From Isoetes taiwanensis (Eukaryota > Streptophyta > Lycopodiopsida > Isoetales > Isoetaceae), in assembly GCA_021234155.1 (NCBI GenBank), contig JAJEKV010000031.1, positions 3,531,422-3,595,421 of the forward strand: a DNA stretch of 64,000 bases, given 5' to 3'. This document shows positions 21,201 through 32,183 of this stretch, one piece after another (position 1 is the stretch's first letter; every line of letters starts with the position of its first letter). The notes below the pieces were generated by a model. It did not search any database, was not told the DNA's origin, and saw only the letters and a program-made list of their open reading frames with translations. The translations under genes and the position numbers were made by a program.

Positions 21201-22670
21201 CGGGAACTGCCAGTATTAAATGCGTGACACAAGGCTGACGGGATCCAAGTGCTTTAGGTGCTGGGTGCTGTCGCATTTTTTTGATCACCACTATAGAATT
21301 TACACTCAGCAGTTCAATTGATATGTATGGCAAAGACAGCTCAATTTTGCAGGGCACATCAAAGTTTTGTTCGAACTATTTGAGCAAATGGATAAGCAAG
21401 ATATATGAACTTGAGCAATGCTGCGCAATGGGATTCATGCACAAGAGAAGAGGTTTGCATCTCTAAAGACGGTGGTTAAATAGAAATTCCAAAACATCTA
21501 TTTCACTAAAATAATAGGCTAAAAAGAATTACTTCTTACCTCTTATACTCTTAAGTTTTCATAAGCTTTCAGCAATAGTTGCAGACTCAAGAACTACAAA
21601 AACAAGAGGTTTGTGAATGCACAAATGAAGAAATTTGCATATCAAAAGCCGGTGGAAAATACATGAATCTACAATAGCTAATAAACAAACATTCTTTTAC
21701 CTCTATTATTAAAGCTCAATATGATGTTGAAGCACTGGTGTTGGAGAATGCAAATGGCGAGGAACGATCTAACAAGTTCTGCGAAAAGTATTGAATCCCA
21801 TTTAAGAACTTTCAGTGCAAGGCATGAAACTTTAAAAAACCATAGCATGGCCGTGTTTGCCATATCTTTGTCTCCAACCAATGACCTCCGTTAACAATAG
21901 TATCTCTTTCCTACCTTGAATCAATGAGGCCAGGCCACCTAAACCCATTCCTTCTATGGTTCATGGCTCTATATTAAATGTCAATTTATCTTATGAAACT
22001 AATTTCAGCAGAACTCTTTATGATCAACTATATTCAACCAACCTAGTTGGTCTTCTGGCAACTACTCCTCATTTGGTGGACATCCAATGAACCTAGAGTT
22101 ATGTCCCAAGGAATCAATAACCGTATTATACTTGATAACTATTTGCCTTATCGTATTTCTAGTCAAGACCATGATCACATTGTACATTGTCTTATGCATT
22201 GTTTGTCTAACTATGTATCTATTTTGAGACTCTAGCTTTTTTTAATGGAATAGGTAATTCTTATCGGGACAAAATTTTGGGCCGCGAGCCCCAAAAATTT
22301 TTTCCAACAAGAATTTTTTGACGAAGAAATTGCCTCCCTGCTATTTCTGCCATTTCAAAAGATTTTCAGGCATGTTTCCGGTGTAAAAAAAAATCGACGA
22401 GACGTCGATAGAAGGCTTCAATTTATATTTTTTTGCTTAAAATGCCAAAATAGCAAGGCGGCATTCGTGTATTGATGTTCTGGGTTAGAAGTCTCCATGC
22501 TCGCTCTGATCCCACATGGTATGCCAAAGAACCATGCCCAAGCATTTTTACAATCTTGCCAATTTAATTTTCTTATTAGCACCAAACTAGTAGCCAAAAA
22601 AGAAAGATGCATAAACAATATGGTAGTACTTTAATGTTTGCTGGAGACCAACATATCTATAAGATGCACA
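21201..22670. other. No gene seen
   Basis: AT-rich. Two similar stretches carry ggtggttaaatag/ggtggaaaatac after a tttgcatctctaaag/tttgcatatcaaaag word (about 21450-21480 and 21630-21660), each followed by ttacttctt/ttcttttacctctta. They look like an old direct duplication of about 180 bp. Confidence 0.4.
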
Positions 22671-22790
22671 CAATATAGAAATAGGGTCGCATATTTACCC
22701 TGGGGATTAATCTGGTGCTGACACGTGTCATTTGCCAATAACACGGAATGGAAGTTGGGTCTACCAATTCCATGTTACCTGTTGTCTCGG
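22671..22790 (+). repeat. Left terminal region shared with 31188-31295
   Basis: CAATATAGAAAT(A/T)GGGTCGCAT, then a cacgt word and a GGAATGGAAGTTGGGT block, occur in the same order in both elements. This marks a conserved terminal/subterminal region of about 110 bp. Confidence 0.8.
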
Positions 22791-23193
22791 TTTCAGTGTT
22801 AATTTTAGTGTTTGTTTCAGTCTTTATTTCAACAATGTTTTTAAACTCAGTTTTAAAACAATGTTTAATTCCCCACAAGGTTTTTAACTCATCATTTTTT
22901 CAATCACTCTCACAGATTCGTATTAAAACTCCAGTCTCACATTAAAACTCCAGTTTTACATTTCACATTAAAACTCCAGTTTTTCACTTTCAAAATTCCC
23001 AGCTTCTAAACTCAAGATTTTTATACACTTCAGTTTCAAACACAACAGCTGCAAACTCAAGTTTCCAGCAAACTCCTGTATCAACTCCTCCTGGAAACTC
23101 TATCATTTCCTGCAATAACAATAAAAGTCCAGCATAATCAGAGTTGCATATTTAATCAGAGTTGCATAATCAGAGATGCATATTTAAAAGAAC

Positions 23194-25061
23194 TTACAAT
23201 GAACTAACCAAAGGTCCTGCGTCGCTCATACTTCCAACGTGAATGACAATATTCTGTATATTGTTACCTGTAATTGAAATTCTTCCACTGGAATAAGGTT
23301 TTTCATCGCAGAAGTATTTCTTCAATGCTGGCTTATCTTGTAACATACGATCAAGATCGTTCATGTAATCATCATCAATTACAATAGGCGCATAATAATG
23401 CCTACCAGAACCTGCAAACAAAACACAATAAAAACATTCATAATTAAATCAGACAACTACATAATTAAACCAGATAAAAACATTAACTTGAAACTAACCA
23501 GAAATATTGGAAATGTCATGAAGAGGACGAGAAGTAGAAGCATCTAAATGAAGCGCAACAGTCTTTTCTGCATTGCCAGATAAACCAGCACTCAAGGTCC
23601 TTACATTTTCAGAAAATGAATCAGAATAAGATTTACCAGAATTGAGGATATCCATTGCAGATGCTTTCACTACGACTCCACTCTGACCATACCTCTGGTA
23701 TGATTCACGATTCTTATGCCCGGTAATCTTCATTCCCACCTCAATTGGCACACTGAAACACTCATCTATGTAATTGCGGTGCTTCTGCAACTCTTCTTGG
23801 TATAATTACCATCAATATGGCAGATCGTGACCATGTCCTTCAGCCAAGTACCAATTGTCTTCGAAGAGACATGATTAACAGAATACCAAATATCCGTTCT
23901 AGGACGATATGATGGCCTGCAGGAACACAAACTGGCCACCAAACTTATCCTTCACTTCATATTTTAGAAGTCTGAACTCTAACTGCCTCCAGCACTCAAG
24001 AACATCAACTTCATAGCACCTAACCGGCTCTCGGAAGCCTTCGGGGTTTCATTTATTGATGCCTCCATGCCAATTTTTACTAGTAGTCTCACAGTATTCC
24101 AAATAGTCTCTCACAAAATCCTTGCCAATCACAAATTGAAAATCACGCACCTTGCAGAGTTCCTTCCCTCCATGATTAAGAAACCGAGACATGCAGTAGA
24201 ATGTGAACCTCTTCTGAAGCCCCAAATTATTTGTTACTTGGTGTGCTCCATGCGCCAAAATCTTGGCCTGATCCTCCCTACTCAAGATATCAGACTTTTT
24301 GCGCTTTGGAATAAAACCGCCAGCAGCAGATTCCTCCATTGCGACCTCTAATGCTCTATGAGCTTTGCAGAATTTGATATCATGGTAGATATCAATCGTC
24401 TTCTCTTCTACCTTAGTATGCATCATCCTTGCGTCTTGTGCACGACGCAAGATCCTATTGAATCCTCGAAACAAATTCTGCAATCTGCAAAATAAAGAAA
24501 TAACATCAAACAATAAATACACAAATAAGAAATGAAGTAAATGTTAAATGCACAAATAATTCAAGAAACAAAACTAATAAATAAAATTTAAGATACTTAC
24601 GAATCTGGAGGGTAACATTTTCCATCAAGACGACGCACGCGATTCCAAATTATTTGCAAGTTCTTCCAAAGGAATGTCCTCAATTTTCTGCTCAATTCCC
24701 TTCCCAACATGTAGCCTCCAAGCATCGAACCTGCCCCTGACCCAATCATCTTTTGTCTCCCCTGGATTCTCAAACTAACAAGATCCGGGTCCAAACTAGT
24801 AATCCCTCCAACCCTTAATGGCTTCTTTCCTTTCCATTTATCTATTGCCATATCAACCACACCTCTACTACTCTCAACTCCTGTGGCTGTGCCCTCAACA
24901 TTGCATGTGGCTGTACCCTCAACATCTTCTTTACCTCTGCCATCCTCGTCACTGCCATTCTCCATAGCCTCAAGAGGACTACAAAGAAAGAATGAGGGAC
25001 AATCACTTTCCACAACTACACCTAACAAAAAACACATACAAGTTAATAAAATTAACAACAA
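23194..25061 (-). pseudogene. Tyrosine-recombinase-like protein (Crypton/DUF3504 type), decayed
   Basis: Minus strand. The first visible exon starts near 25020, contains MENGSDEDGRGKEDVEG and ends at GATTC|gtaagt (about 24599). The next begins after ttttgcag (about 24486) and carries HQVTNNLGLQKRFTFY, a CKVRDFQFVIGKDFVRDY region and TTSKNWHGGINK. After an in-frame TGA (24049-24051) and frame changes near 23915 and 23780 the catalytic half follows. It has DIWYSVNHVSSKTIGTWLKD, SCRSTAIT (HxxR-equivalent Arg) and ITGHKNRESYQRYG (GH box and candidate nucleophile Tyr). An intron (about 23422-23505) leads to a last piece ending at 23194. This order matches the tyrosine-recombinase fold shared by Cryptons and animal KCTD1/QRICH1/ZMYM-type proteins. 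Role: strand exchange by a Tyr nucleophile. As written it is inactive. Upstream exon material with NAHAD repeats lies at 25270-25440. Confidence 0.65.
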
Positions 25062-25076
25062 AAACTACTAATAACA

Positions 25077-25268
25077 AGTAACGGAACTAGCAAGAAATAA
25101 CAAAAGTAACAGAAGTAAACAAGTAACAAAAAACTACTAAAGTAACAGAAACTAAACTACTAAACTAACAGAAAAACTACTAAACTACTAAACTAAACTA
25201 CTAAACTAACAGAAAAACTACTAAACTAAACTACTAAAGTAACGGAAAAAACTACTAAACTAAAATTT
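25077..25268. repeat. ACTACTAAACTA-type low-complexity repeat
   Basis: About 190 bp of degenerate ctactaaacta and aacagaaaaactact units lie inside the intron between the NAHAD exon and the next exon of the recombinase-like gene. Confidence 0.8.
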
Positions 25269-25291
25269 ACCTGCATTTACATCGGGATTCT

Positions 25292-25397
25292 TGGAGCTCT
25301 GGGATAATCTGCATGTGCATTCTGACCTTCAAACTCATTTGCATGTGCATTTCCACCTTTAGAATTGTCTGCATGTGCATTCCGACCTTCAAAATCA
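25292..25397 (-). repeat. Coding repeat of about 33 bp (three copies)
   Basis: Three units of a tctgcatgtgcattccgacc word encode, on the minus strand, NAHADNSKGG, NAHANEFEGQ and NAHADYPRAP. They lie in an exon bounded by ctggtacag| near 25432 and |gtaaat near 25269. An in-frame TAA just before the donor suggests decay. Confidence 0.65.
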
Positions 25398-25900
25398 TCT
25401 GCATTTTCTCTCCTCCCTCCAGGATCATCTGTACCAGCGAAATCGTATAGAAAGAAATCTTAAATAACAAAATCAGAACCTTAACGTTACCTGTAACTTT
25501 AGGAACTAAATCAAAAACAAAACTCGAAGGATTGATGCCAGAATCTTAGTTTAAACCTGCAAAGCCAAGAAAACTTAACGAAATACATATAATAAACCTT
25601 ACAATAGTATAAAGACAATTGAAACCTCTCCCATTCGATCCTAATACTGCAGCTCCATCCAAATCACACGCTGATAAAGCTAAGCAAAAAAAATCAGCTC
25701 TAAAAATCCAAGAAGGCACAAAAAACTCCAAGAAGGCAAAAATCAAGACACAAATGCCTTGAGAAGATTTCTGTCGAGCCAGCACCTTGACATTCCGAAC
25801 AGAAAACCTCCTAGGATCTCGAGGCGGCCTTCCTGGACCAAGAACACGCCATGCAGCAGAGGAAAAAAGGGACGCAAAATATGCTCCCCTATTTCTATAT

Positions 25901-26024
25901 TGTAGGGGAAAGGAACAGGGTTCCCAATTCCGGTCGAGCCAGTGACCCGCTCCCGACTACCACCGGTCGCAGGGCCCCACTGGCTGGACTGGAATTCGGG
26001 CCCCTAGTTCCTTTCCCCTATACA
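25901..26024. repeat. 124-bp imperfect palindrome (hairpin) at element end
   Basis: The left arm TGTAGGGGAAAGGAAC and right arm GTTCCTTTCCCCTATACA close a stem that continues imperfectly for about 50 bp per arm (AATTCC and CCAGTG words pair with their complements). It abuts the CTATATTG end of the element. Confidence 0.85.
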
Positions 26025-28300
26025 TCACACTAACATTACTTTATATGAATGAATGAATGAATGATTTTTATAGAGACAAGAAATTTATCGTGGCGGCCAA
26101 GGCCGCCGCGAACATTTCTTTAGTCCTAACCCTGTAAAGTTGGCCCGAGTCCATGTTCTAGTTTTGTATAGCAATGGATTTACTATAGTCCGCATTGGGA
26201 CGTAGTTGATCATGATACTTATCACAATCTTGTTACAAAGATCACACATGTCAAGAGGAGACTTTTCCTTAAGTATTATTAGGTGCATATTTTTCTATGA
26301 TGTAATATTCGTCCTTCCAATCAAGCCTTTCATCAAAACCAAGCGTCGGAACAAACAGGTGAGAAGTAATAAGAATTAGGTAATGAACTCGCCGAGTATT
26401 ATTTTTTGTTGTGAGCATACAATACGCTCATTAGATGTCTGCTCAATAGTTTCGCCTTCCAAATACACCTGAATTTAGTATGTTGATAAGGCCTATGATG
26501 CGAATGTGGAATAATCCTGGTAGGCAAGCCAAGGTTGCAAGCGAAATGATTTTGAACACGAGTGTTGTTAATGAGCGATATGCGGAGCACATTTGCAAAC
26601 ATTAAAATTGCAAATTGCAGAGTACTTTTAGTAGACTCAAGGTCCAAGGTTGCAACCAAAATGAGTGTTCTCACAGTGTTCTAATATGTGAGCACAATAT
26701 TGAAGACTTGTAGTAGTTAAACCGCCAATTGTTGAGTTGGGAACTGAGAAATGGTTGAAAAAGTCCTTATATGTCATTTTAGCACCAAATCCCAATGTTT
26801 GAAAACAAAGTGGCAAAATTCCTTTGTTGACATCACTATGACTACATTTATAAATGAAGGCAAGGCTCAAGGGCCACGTAGCCCAAGCCTAACCCTTATC
26901 TCTCGATAATCCAGTCTGTCGGCAGGTCCGGTAGATTCCTGGATGCATCCATTGTACCCAAATGCGATCCATTTTTCAACTGCCCATGTCCTCGGCTTCA
27001 GCCTGATCTTTTGATTCTTGGGTCCTACATAAGTTGGGCCTTCGGTTTTTGGGTCGTCAGTTTTTGGATTTACGGTCTTGGCGCAGGGCCCAGAAGTGGC
27101 GAAAACAGCCCGGAATTCCGGCATAGCATGTTTCTATTATATTCTGGACCTTTGATTTCTTGATTGATTTTCGTGCGCTGTAAGATGTTGATGGGCATGT
27201 GGGCCTATTCCGGAGGTGCTAGAGAAAAGCAAACACAGTTTGCCCGGCACCATATCCGCCAGAAACTTGAGCTTTGCGGCGCCTACGAGTTTTAGGGACC
27301 AGAAGGTAAGCTTTTCTTCCCTTTCCTGCTGAAATCGGTCAAAAGCTTATCTCTGAGATCTAAGCATTGGCATAAAATTCCTGTAATTTTTGCTTGAAAA
27401 GCAAAATTCAAAGCCATGATTTGAAATGGGTGAAACAGAGGAGAAGATCAATGTATTCTCTTTTCAATCCTTTCAAGAACAGGTTCCTACCATGCCCAAA
27501 CAAATTCGCGACTATCGTTTACGGCTCCTATTTTTCTTTTTTCTTTTTCAATCCAGCACCCTATTTTTTGCCTGTTGTGCCAAGAAAACTGCTGTCAGGT
27601 AACAAAAATCTCTATTCTGTTCAAAAATCGGCATTCTGGGAAGCTTTTCCTCATAGTTTTGTTGATTCTGCAGCGTTTTTGAAGCAGCCCCAACAGACCC
27701 ATAGTGTGGGTTCTTTTCCTCGCCATTCTCCAGCTCCGGCTTCTTCAAATCCGGTGCCGGCTGTTGTGCCCACATCTTCTTCTGCTTCAATGCAGTGTAT
27801 TAATGGCCGCAATAAATGCATAAATGCGATGGATACAACGTGTCATGCCACTGTAATTTTTAAGGAAGAAATTAAGTGCGAACAAAAATTGGAACTGCTT
27901 TACTATAGGAAGGATAATGACCCCATTTTCTTTATTCATTCATTCATTTATTGCATCTTCTCATGAGAGAATGAGTGATTTATGCCTGCTTAGTTAAATA
28001 GCAAACTGGACGCAACCACACACCACCTATATTTGCTTGATTATTTGAATCCTCAATGTTTGTTACATAAATGAGAAAATAAGATGTATGTTTCTATAGA
28101 TGCCACAAGCACATGTTCATGACAGATGAAGTGCTCCGTATTTTGTGTGTTGCAAAATAAGTGGGCGATTATTTATATTGGTTGTTTAGAATGTTAGGCA
28201 TTAGAAATTGGATCTAAGCACATGGTCCCATATGGGGCAACGTAGATTGAGGAAAATCTATAAAATGTATTGACTACAGCATACATTCTTTGCCAAGTCG
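26025..28300. other. No supported gene
   Basis: Contains a (TGAA)n run at about 26045-26064. Near 26500-26680 there is a diverged repeat of gcaagcgaaatgattttgaacac and gcaaccaaaatgagtgttctcac words. A plus-strand open frame at 27394-27966 follows a donor-like cagaag|gtaagc at about 27305. It has no recognisable domain, so an untranslated exon or chance frame is as likely. Confidence 0.4.
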
Positions 28301-28307
28301 AATTAGA

Positions 28308-28555
28308 CATGTAGTTAATATTGTTACATGAGATCATGGCTAGTTAAAAATTGTCTTGTCAACCAAAGCGACCTTCCACCTTCATCAATTGATTAGGCAT
28401 GTAGTTAATAATGTTACATGAGATCGTTGGTCATTTGAAGATTGTTTTGCCAACGAATGCGGCTTTCCACCTTCATCAATGTAGTTAATATTGTTACATG
28501 AAATCATGGCCATCTGAAAATTGTTTTGTCAACCAATGCGGCTTTCCACCTTCAA
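28308..28555. repeat. Three tandem repeats of about 80-90 bp overlapping the HKT 3' end
   Basis: Units start at about 28308, 28398 and 28479. Each contains gtagttaatattgttacatg, then ttgtcaacca and ctttccaccttcatcaa. The third unit includes the HKT stop codon and its last residues (KVESRIG), so the repeat was built from the gene's own 3' end. Confidence 0.85.
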
Positions 28556-30518
28556 TACTGATGGCATCACAGGCATGGATGCGTGTCTAAAAATGGATGG
28601 CATGGATTTGACATAAGGGAGTAAAGAGGCATATGATGCAGTTCTATTGGGCATAGTTACTGCAATGTCAATATTCTGAGGTAGGCCTCTATGCCTTCCT
28701 AGTAGCATAACTAGAATAACTATTAACTTTGCCAAACTGTTAAATTTTCCTGATAAACTCCATGGCACATCTGTGCATGATTCGTTTATGTTTTGTCTCA
28801 AATTGCAGCTGTACCCAACTGATAATCCCACATTACCATATCCACTACACAATACAAAAAGAAACCTATCAATAAATTTTTGATAACTAGTTACACTTTA
28901 AGGCAACTTTGCAACTTAGAATACCTGATAACCTCAAAGACGATATTGAATATGGAGAAGTTTACGCCATCGTTCTCGATCTGCTTCTTCTCGCATAGAC
29001 TGATAAGGAACACTGCAATAAATAGATATGCCGAATCACGAACTAAGAGCTTTTGGCTTTGAATCATCACTTGTTTGTACTTGGTCCTTTGTTTTCGGAA
29101 TGGCTTATGCTCTTCCTTTACTCTAGAATTTTGTCTAGAAAGATACAATGGGTACACTGCAACATACCTACAAAAAAAAAGCACATTAGTTCAATGCTTT
29201 CATATCAACGAACAAAAGAAGGTAATATAAGACAATTCAAGTGAACGTACATTAGCCCCACGTAGAGTACCAACATGCAAGGTGAAAGGTCTACAAGATT
29301 GACAACATTGGCACCAGCATTTCGAGTAGAAATTGACTGAAATATTCCTACTGCAATCTTCTTGATCGACGAGAGTCCTTGGAGAGCCACATAATTCCAA
29401 TCTAGGAGGAAGAAGAAGAAACATTCTATTGCATTGAAAGCAATAATTGTATAGATCAACCACATAGTTTGATCATGGGGAAATAGATGAGTATAGCATG
29501 TTCTTGGGTGATTAAGGAGGTACTCATATGCCAATTTGGTCTTGTCCTTTGAATGCTTATGGAGGAGGAAGATGATGCCTCGTAAGCATGGGGCATACAT
29601 GGTGTTCCCGAGGAGTACTAGCAAGCTTAACCAGAGGAGGAGGATGGGATTCTGGCGGACTGCGATGAGATTCTCATTTGCTAGAGAAAAGCCGGCATTT
29701 GCAAACATGGATACCGCGGTGAAGCTAGAAAAGAGGCCTACATTAAGGTGTTTGGAATGAAGGGTATGAACATTTGCAGGACTTGCAAGGATACACATGA
29801 GGGCAACAGTAAACCCTACAAATTGGAACCCAATGAAATATAAGATAACAACTCGGCTTAGAAGAACAGAGGCGTCGTGCTCAAGGTAAAGCCGCTGCAT
29901 AGGATCTGATATATCACCAGGATTGCCATGCTTTTGAATCTCTTCGCGGGTTCGGCAATGATCAGCAGGGGGTTCAAGCAGCCTTTTACCCCATATTTTT
30001 TTCACTGTTTCTGTTAGAAAAACTTTGGCATAATTCTTCTCTGAATCTGAGGCCTGTGCAGGGCAATTTCCATTCTCGGACACAACAACAGTAACCACAT
30101 TATTTTTTTCTACATCATGAAGAAATCCTAGAGGCCTGAATTGCTTATACTCTGCTTCCAGATTCATAATATGCCTGTGGAAAATATATTTTCTGACATA
30201 CAGAGGAACTAAAGAGGTGAAAATCTGACTACCCAACAACATGAGGACCATTAAAAGCACACCATCAAAGGGTCCCAGCCCTTCAGGATTTATGCTCACA
30301 AGCCCTGTAACCGTGGTAACAGAAACAACATTAAAAAGAGCATCTAGGTAGCTCACCTTCATAGACTGGCGTTTTGGAGTTAGATAAAGAATGAGAGAGC
30401 CTATTAAGCATACAGTTATAAAGTAAGAGAAATGAAGGCGGTAGTATGTGATATGTTTTCCGAATTTGGAATGCTTTGTGCTAAGCTCCATTTCAGAGAT
30501 CTGCGTCTGAATCCCCAT
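28529..30518 (-). CDS. HKT: HKT-type K+/Na+ transporter, three exons, 608 residues
   Basis: Exons 30518-29251, 29167-28925 and 28844-28529 splice in frame (donors AAT|gtacgt and TCAG|gtattc; acceptors ttgtag| and gtgtag|). They give 608 codons plus stop, a normal length for plant HKT. Plasma-membrane family member with four membrane-pore-membrane repeats. The pore loops read TVTG72L, FANAG276F, TRNAG402A and GNVG510L. All four filter positions are glycine, the pattern of class II HKTs (K+/Na+ symport), whereas class I has Ser in the first loop. Other family blocks are YLDALFNVVS, FTAVSMF and NVGLSVGYSC. The ATG at 30518 is the first in frame and precedes the first membrane helix by about 30 residues. 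There are no stops or frameshifts, unlike everything around it. The gene lies between the two related inverted-repeat elements. Actual ion selectivity is inference. Confidence 0.93.
28845..28924 (-). other. HKT: HKT intron 2 (80 bp)
   Basis: Starts gtattctaag and ends ttgtgtag. It splits the Ser504 codon just before the fourth pore loop. Confidence 0.85.
29168..29250 (-). other. HKT: HKT intron 1 (83 bp)
   Basis: Starts gtacgttcac after the split codon for Met423 and ends in a T-run plus gtag. Short introns after pore loop C and before pore loop D are typical of plant HKT genes. Confidence 0.85.
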
Positions 30519-30825
30519 GTGTCGGAATTGTAGTATTTGCGTCGAGATTTTATATAGTGAATAATATTCATAATATTCATGTAGAATATCCTAGAAATGT
30601 CCATTGATGTCGGCTATACCACAAAAAAAAACATTTCTTTCACATGGCAGTTCCTGGATTTCATGAACTTGCTCATCATTGGTTGCTATAATGCCACCTC
30701 CCGAGATCATCAGCTTCAACCAAACAATTGATGGGGACCTACATAACTAGTATAGCAATGTGGAGCAAGCCACCAGTCAAACCCAAATTCTTCTTGTTGA
30801 GAATTAAATTTCAATAGAAGTTTCT

Positions 30826-30916
30826 TCTAGGGGACTATCCTAGGAATATCCTAGGGGGGAATATCCTAGTGCTTGGGAGAGTGCTCTATAGGAATATCCT
30901 AGGGGGGAATATCTGT
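30826..30916. repeat. Repeats around taggaatatccta
   Basis: Four copies of a palindromic aatatcctag/taggaatatc word followed by gggggaatat lie upstream of HKT (about 310-400 bp before the ATG). A regulatory role is possible but unsupported. Confidence 0.7.
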
Positions 30917-31187
30917 GAAGGCGGCTTTGAAGGCAAGGGAAATCAAGGGAATATTATCTTGGACAAAGGTAAAGGTCATCGGTGTTGGCAACGATTTTTA
31001 AAGGAAAGTTTATCAAAATGCTCCTAGAATCCCCCCCCTTCTTCTTCTTCTTTAATACTTCTATAATTACCAAAATGTCCCCACTTAACCAAAATACAGT
31101 ATACTGATATATTGTGCATTACCAAACTTTTGAATACCCATTTGCGCCAAAAAACGTTTGAAAGCTAACATCTCCATCTTTGTCCAA

Positions 31188-32183
31188 CAATATAGAAATT
31201 GGGTCGCATTTTTTAGGTGGGGTGTAATATGATGCTGCCACGTAGCACTCTCCTACAATGCAGAATGGAAGTTGGGTAGCCAAATTCTGCAGGACAGGTT
31301 CTCCCGGTTACGCCTACCTCCTCTGTTTCTTTCCCCTTTGTTCCCCTGTTTCTTCTTTGTGTCAGCTATGGCGTTCCCCTGTTTCTTCTTTGTGTCAGCT
31401 ATGGCCAAACCAGCATTTGATCTTGCTGACTGGAAAATAACTTCGAATTTTCACCTGCCTACCCATGGAATCAACGATCTTAGTGTTGTGGCGACTTAGA
31501 GGCAGGCTCTGATACGCTTAAAAGCTGCAACAAGACTAAAACACAGGAATGCCAGATTTTGGCAGACAAATTAGAATGCAAGAATGCGGATTCTCAATAT
31601 CCTTCTCAATCTTAAGCAAAAACACAGCAGTAGAACCATTTTCTACCATTTAATGCAACAAAATTCCTGGATTATTGTTCCCATTCACGGATGCCTGGAA
31701 ATACACTACAGTACATTTCATATCCAAAGATTCTTGTCGGAGTTTAGAAATCGTATACTGAAGCCGTCATTTCTTGCAAATAACGTGGCCTAAAACACAG
31801 AGAAATAAAGGTTTTGAAGCTTTCTTTGCATCACTTGCAAACCACGACATGCAACCAAACTGCCAAACTCCCAAAAACTGCTTCAACAGATAAAAAACCA
31901 CTGCCTTTGTTACCATAGAATCGCCAGAAGACATGATCAATGTATTTTTAGAATCAAGATTTAGCAAGCAAACTGAGGCGGCTAAGAATCAAAGCAAACC
32001 GCCAAAGCAACAACCTAAGCGCCATCGCCGAAGAAAAACAGAGCAAAAAATGCTCCCCAATTTCTATATTGTAGGGGAAAGGAACAAGGGGATTTGCTTT
32101 CGGTGCGCCCGGTGACGGCTCCGGACTCTGCCCGGTCGCGGGACCCCGATTGCCGGAAGTCCCTTGTTCCTTTCCCCTATACA
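31188..32183. mobile_element. Short non-autonomous relative of the 22671-26024 element
   Basis: Starts CAATATAGAAATTGGG, then gtcgcatttttt. The inverted end (aaaaaatgc...CCAATTTCTATATTG) finishes at 32071 and is followed at once by a hairpin (32070-32183) equivalent to 25901-26024. The subterminal block with GAATGGAAGTTGGGT is shared. The interior is under 900 bp and lacks the recombinase gene; it holds a 38-bp direct repeat near 31330-31405 (cctgtttcttctttgtgtc twice). It is best read as a deletion derivative mobilised in trans. Confidence 0.65.
32070..32183. repeat. 114-bp palindrome at end of the short element
   Basis: TGTAGGGGAAAGGAACA at the left pairs with TTGTTCCTTTCCCCTATACA at the right. 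Inner words GTGACGGCTCCGGACTC and GAGTCCGGAGCCG-like complements are degenerate. The middle sequence differs from 25901-26024 while the outer 17 bp are conserved. Confidence 0.85.

Larger units (their letters stand above)
22671..26024 (-). mobile_element. Inverted-repeat element with tyrosine-recombinase-like gene and terminal hairpin
   Basis: Left end 22671 starts CAATATAGAAATAGGG followed by gcatattt. The inverted counterpart (aaatatgc...CCCTATTTCTATATTG) ends at 25902. The right inverted end runs directly into a 124-bp imperfect palindrome (25901-26024). Inside, on the minus strand, is a multi-exon gene with a DUF3504/Crypton-type tyrosine recombinase domain. A second, shorter unit with the same ends and an equivalent hairpin lies at 31188-32183, so ends plus hairpin behave as one mobile unit. 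I could not settle the target duplication. Known Cryptons lack inverted repeats, so either the recombinase gene was captured or this is a different arrangement. Confidence 0.65.

Noticed and set aside
23194-23421. Separate small gene beginning at 23421
   Set aside because: It starts directly after a tttgcag acceptor and continues the recombinase-like gene; better treated as an exon.
27394-27966. 190-codon plus-strand open frame
   Set aside because: No domain, low-complexity Phe/Pro/Ser content, and splice-like sites inside; could be an exon of an unknown gene but nothing supports it.
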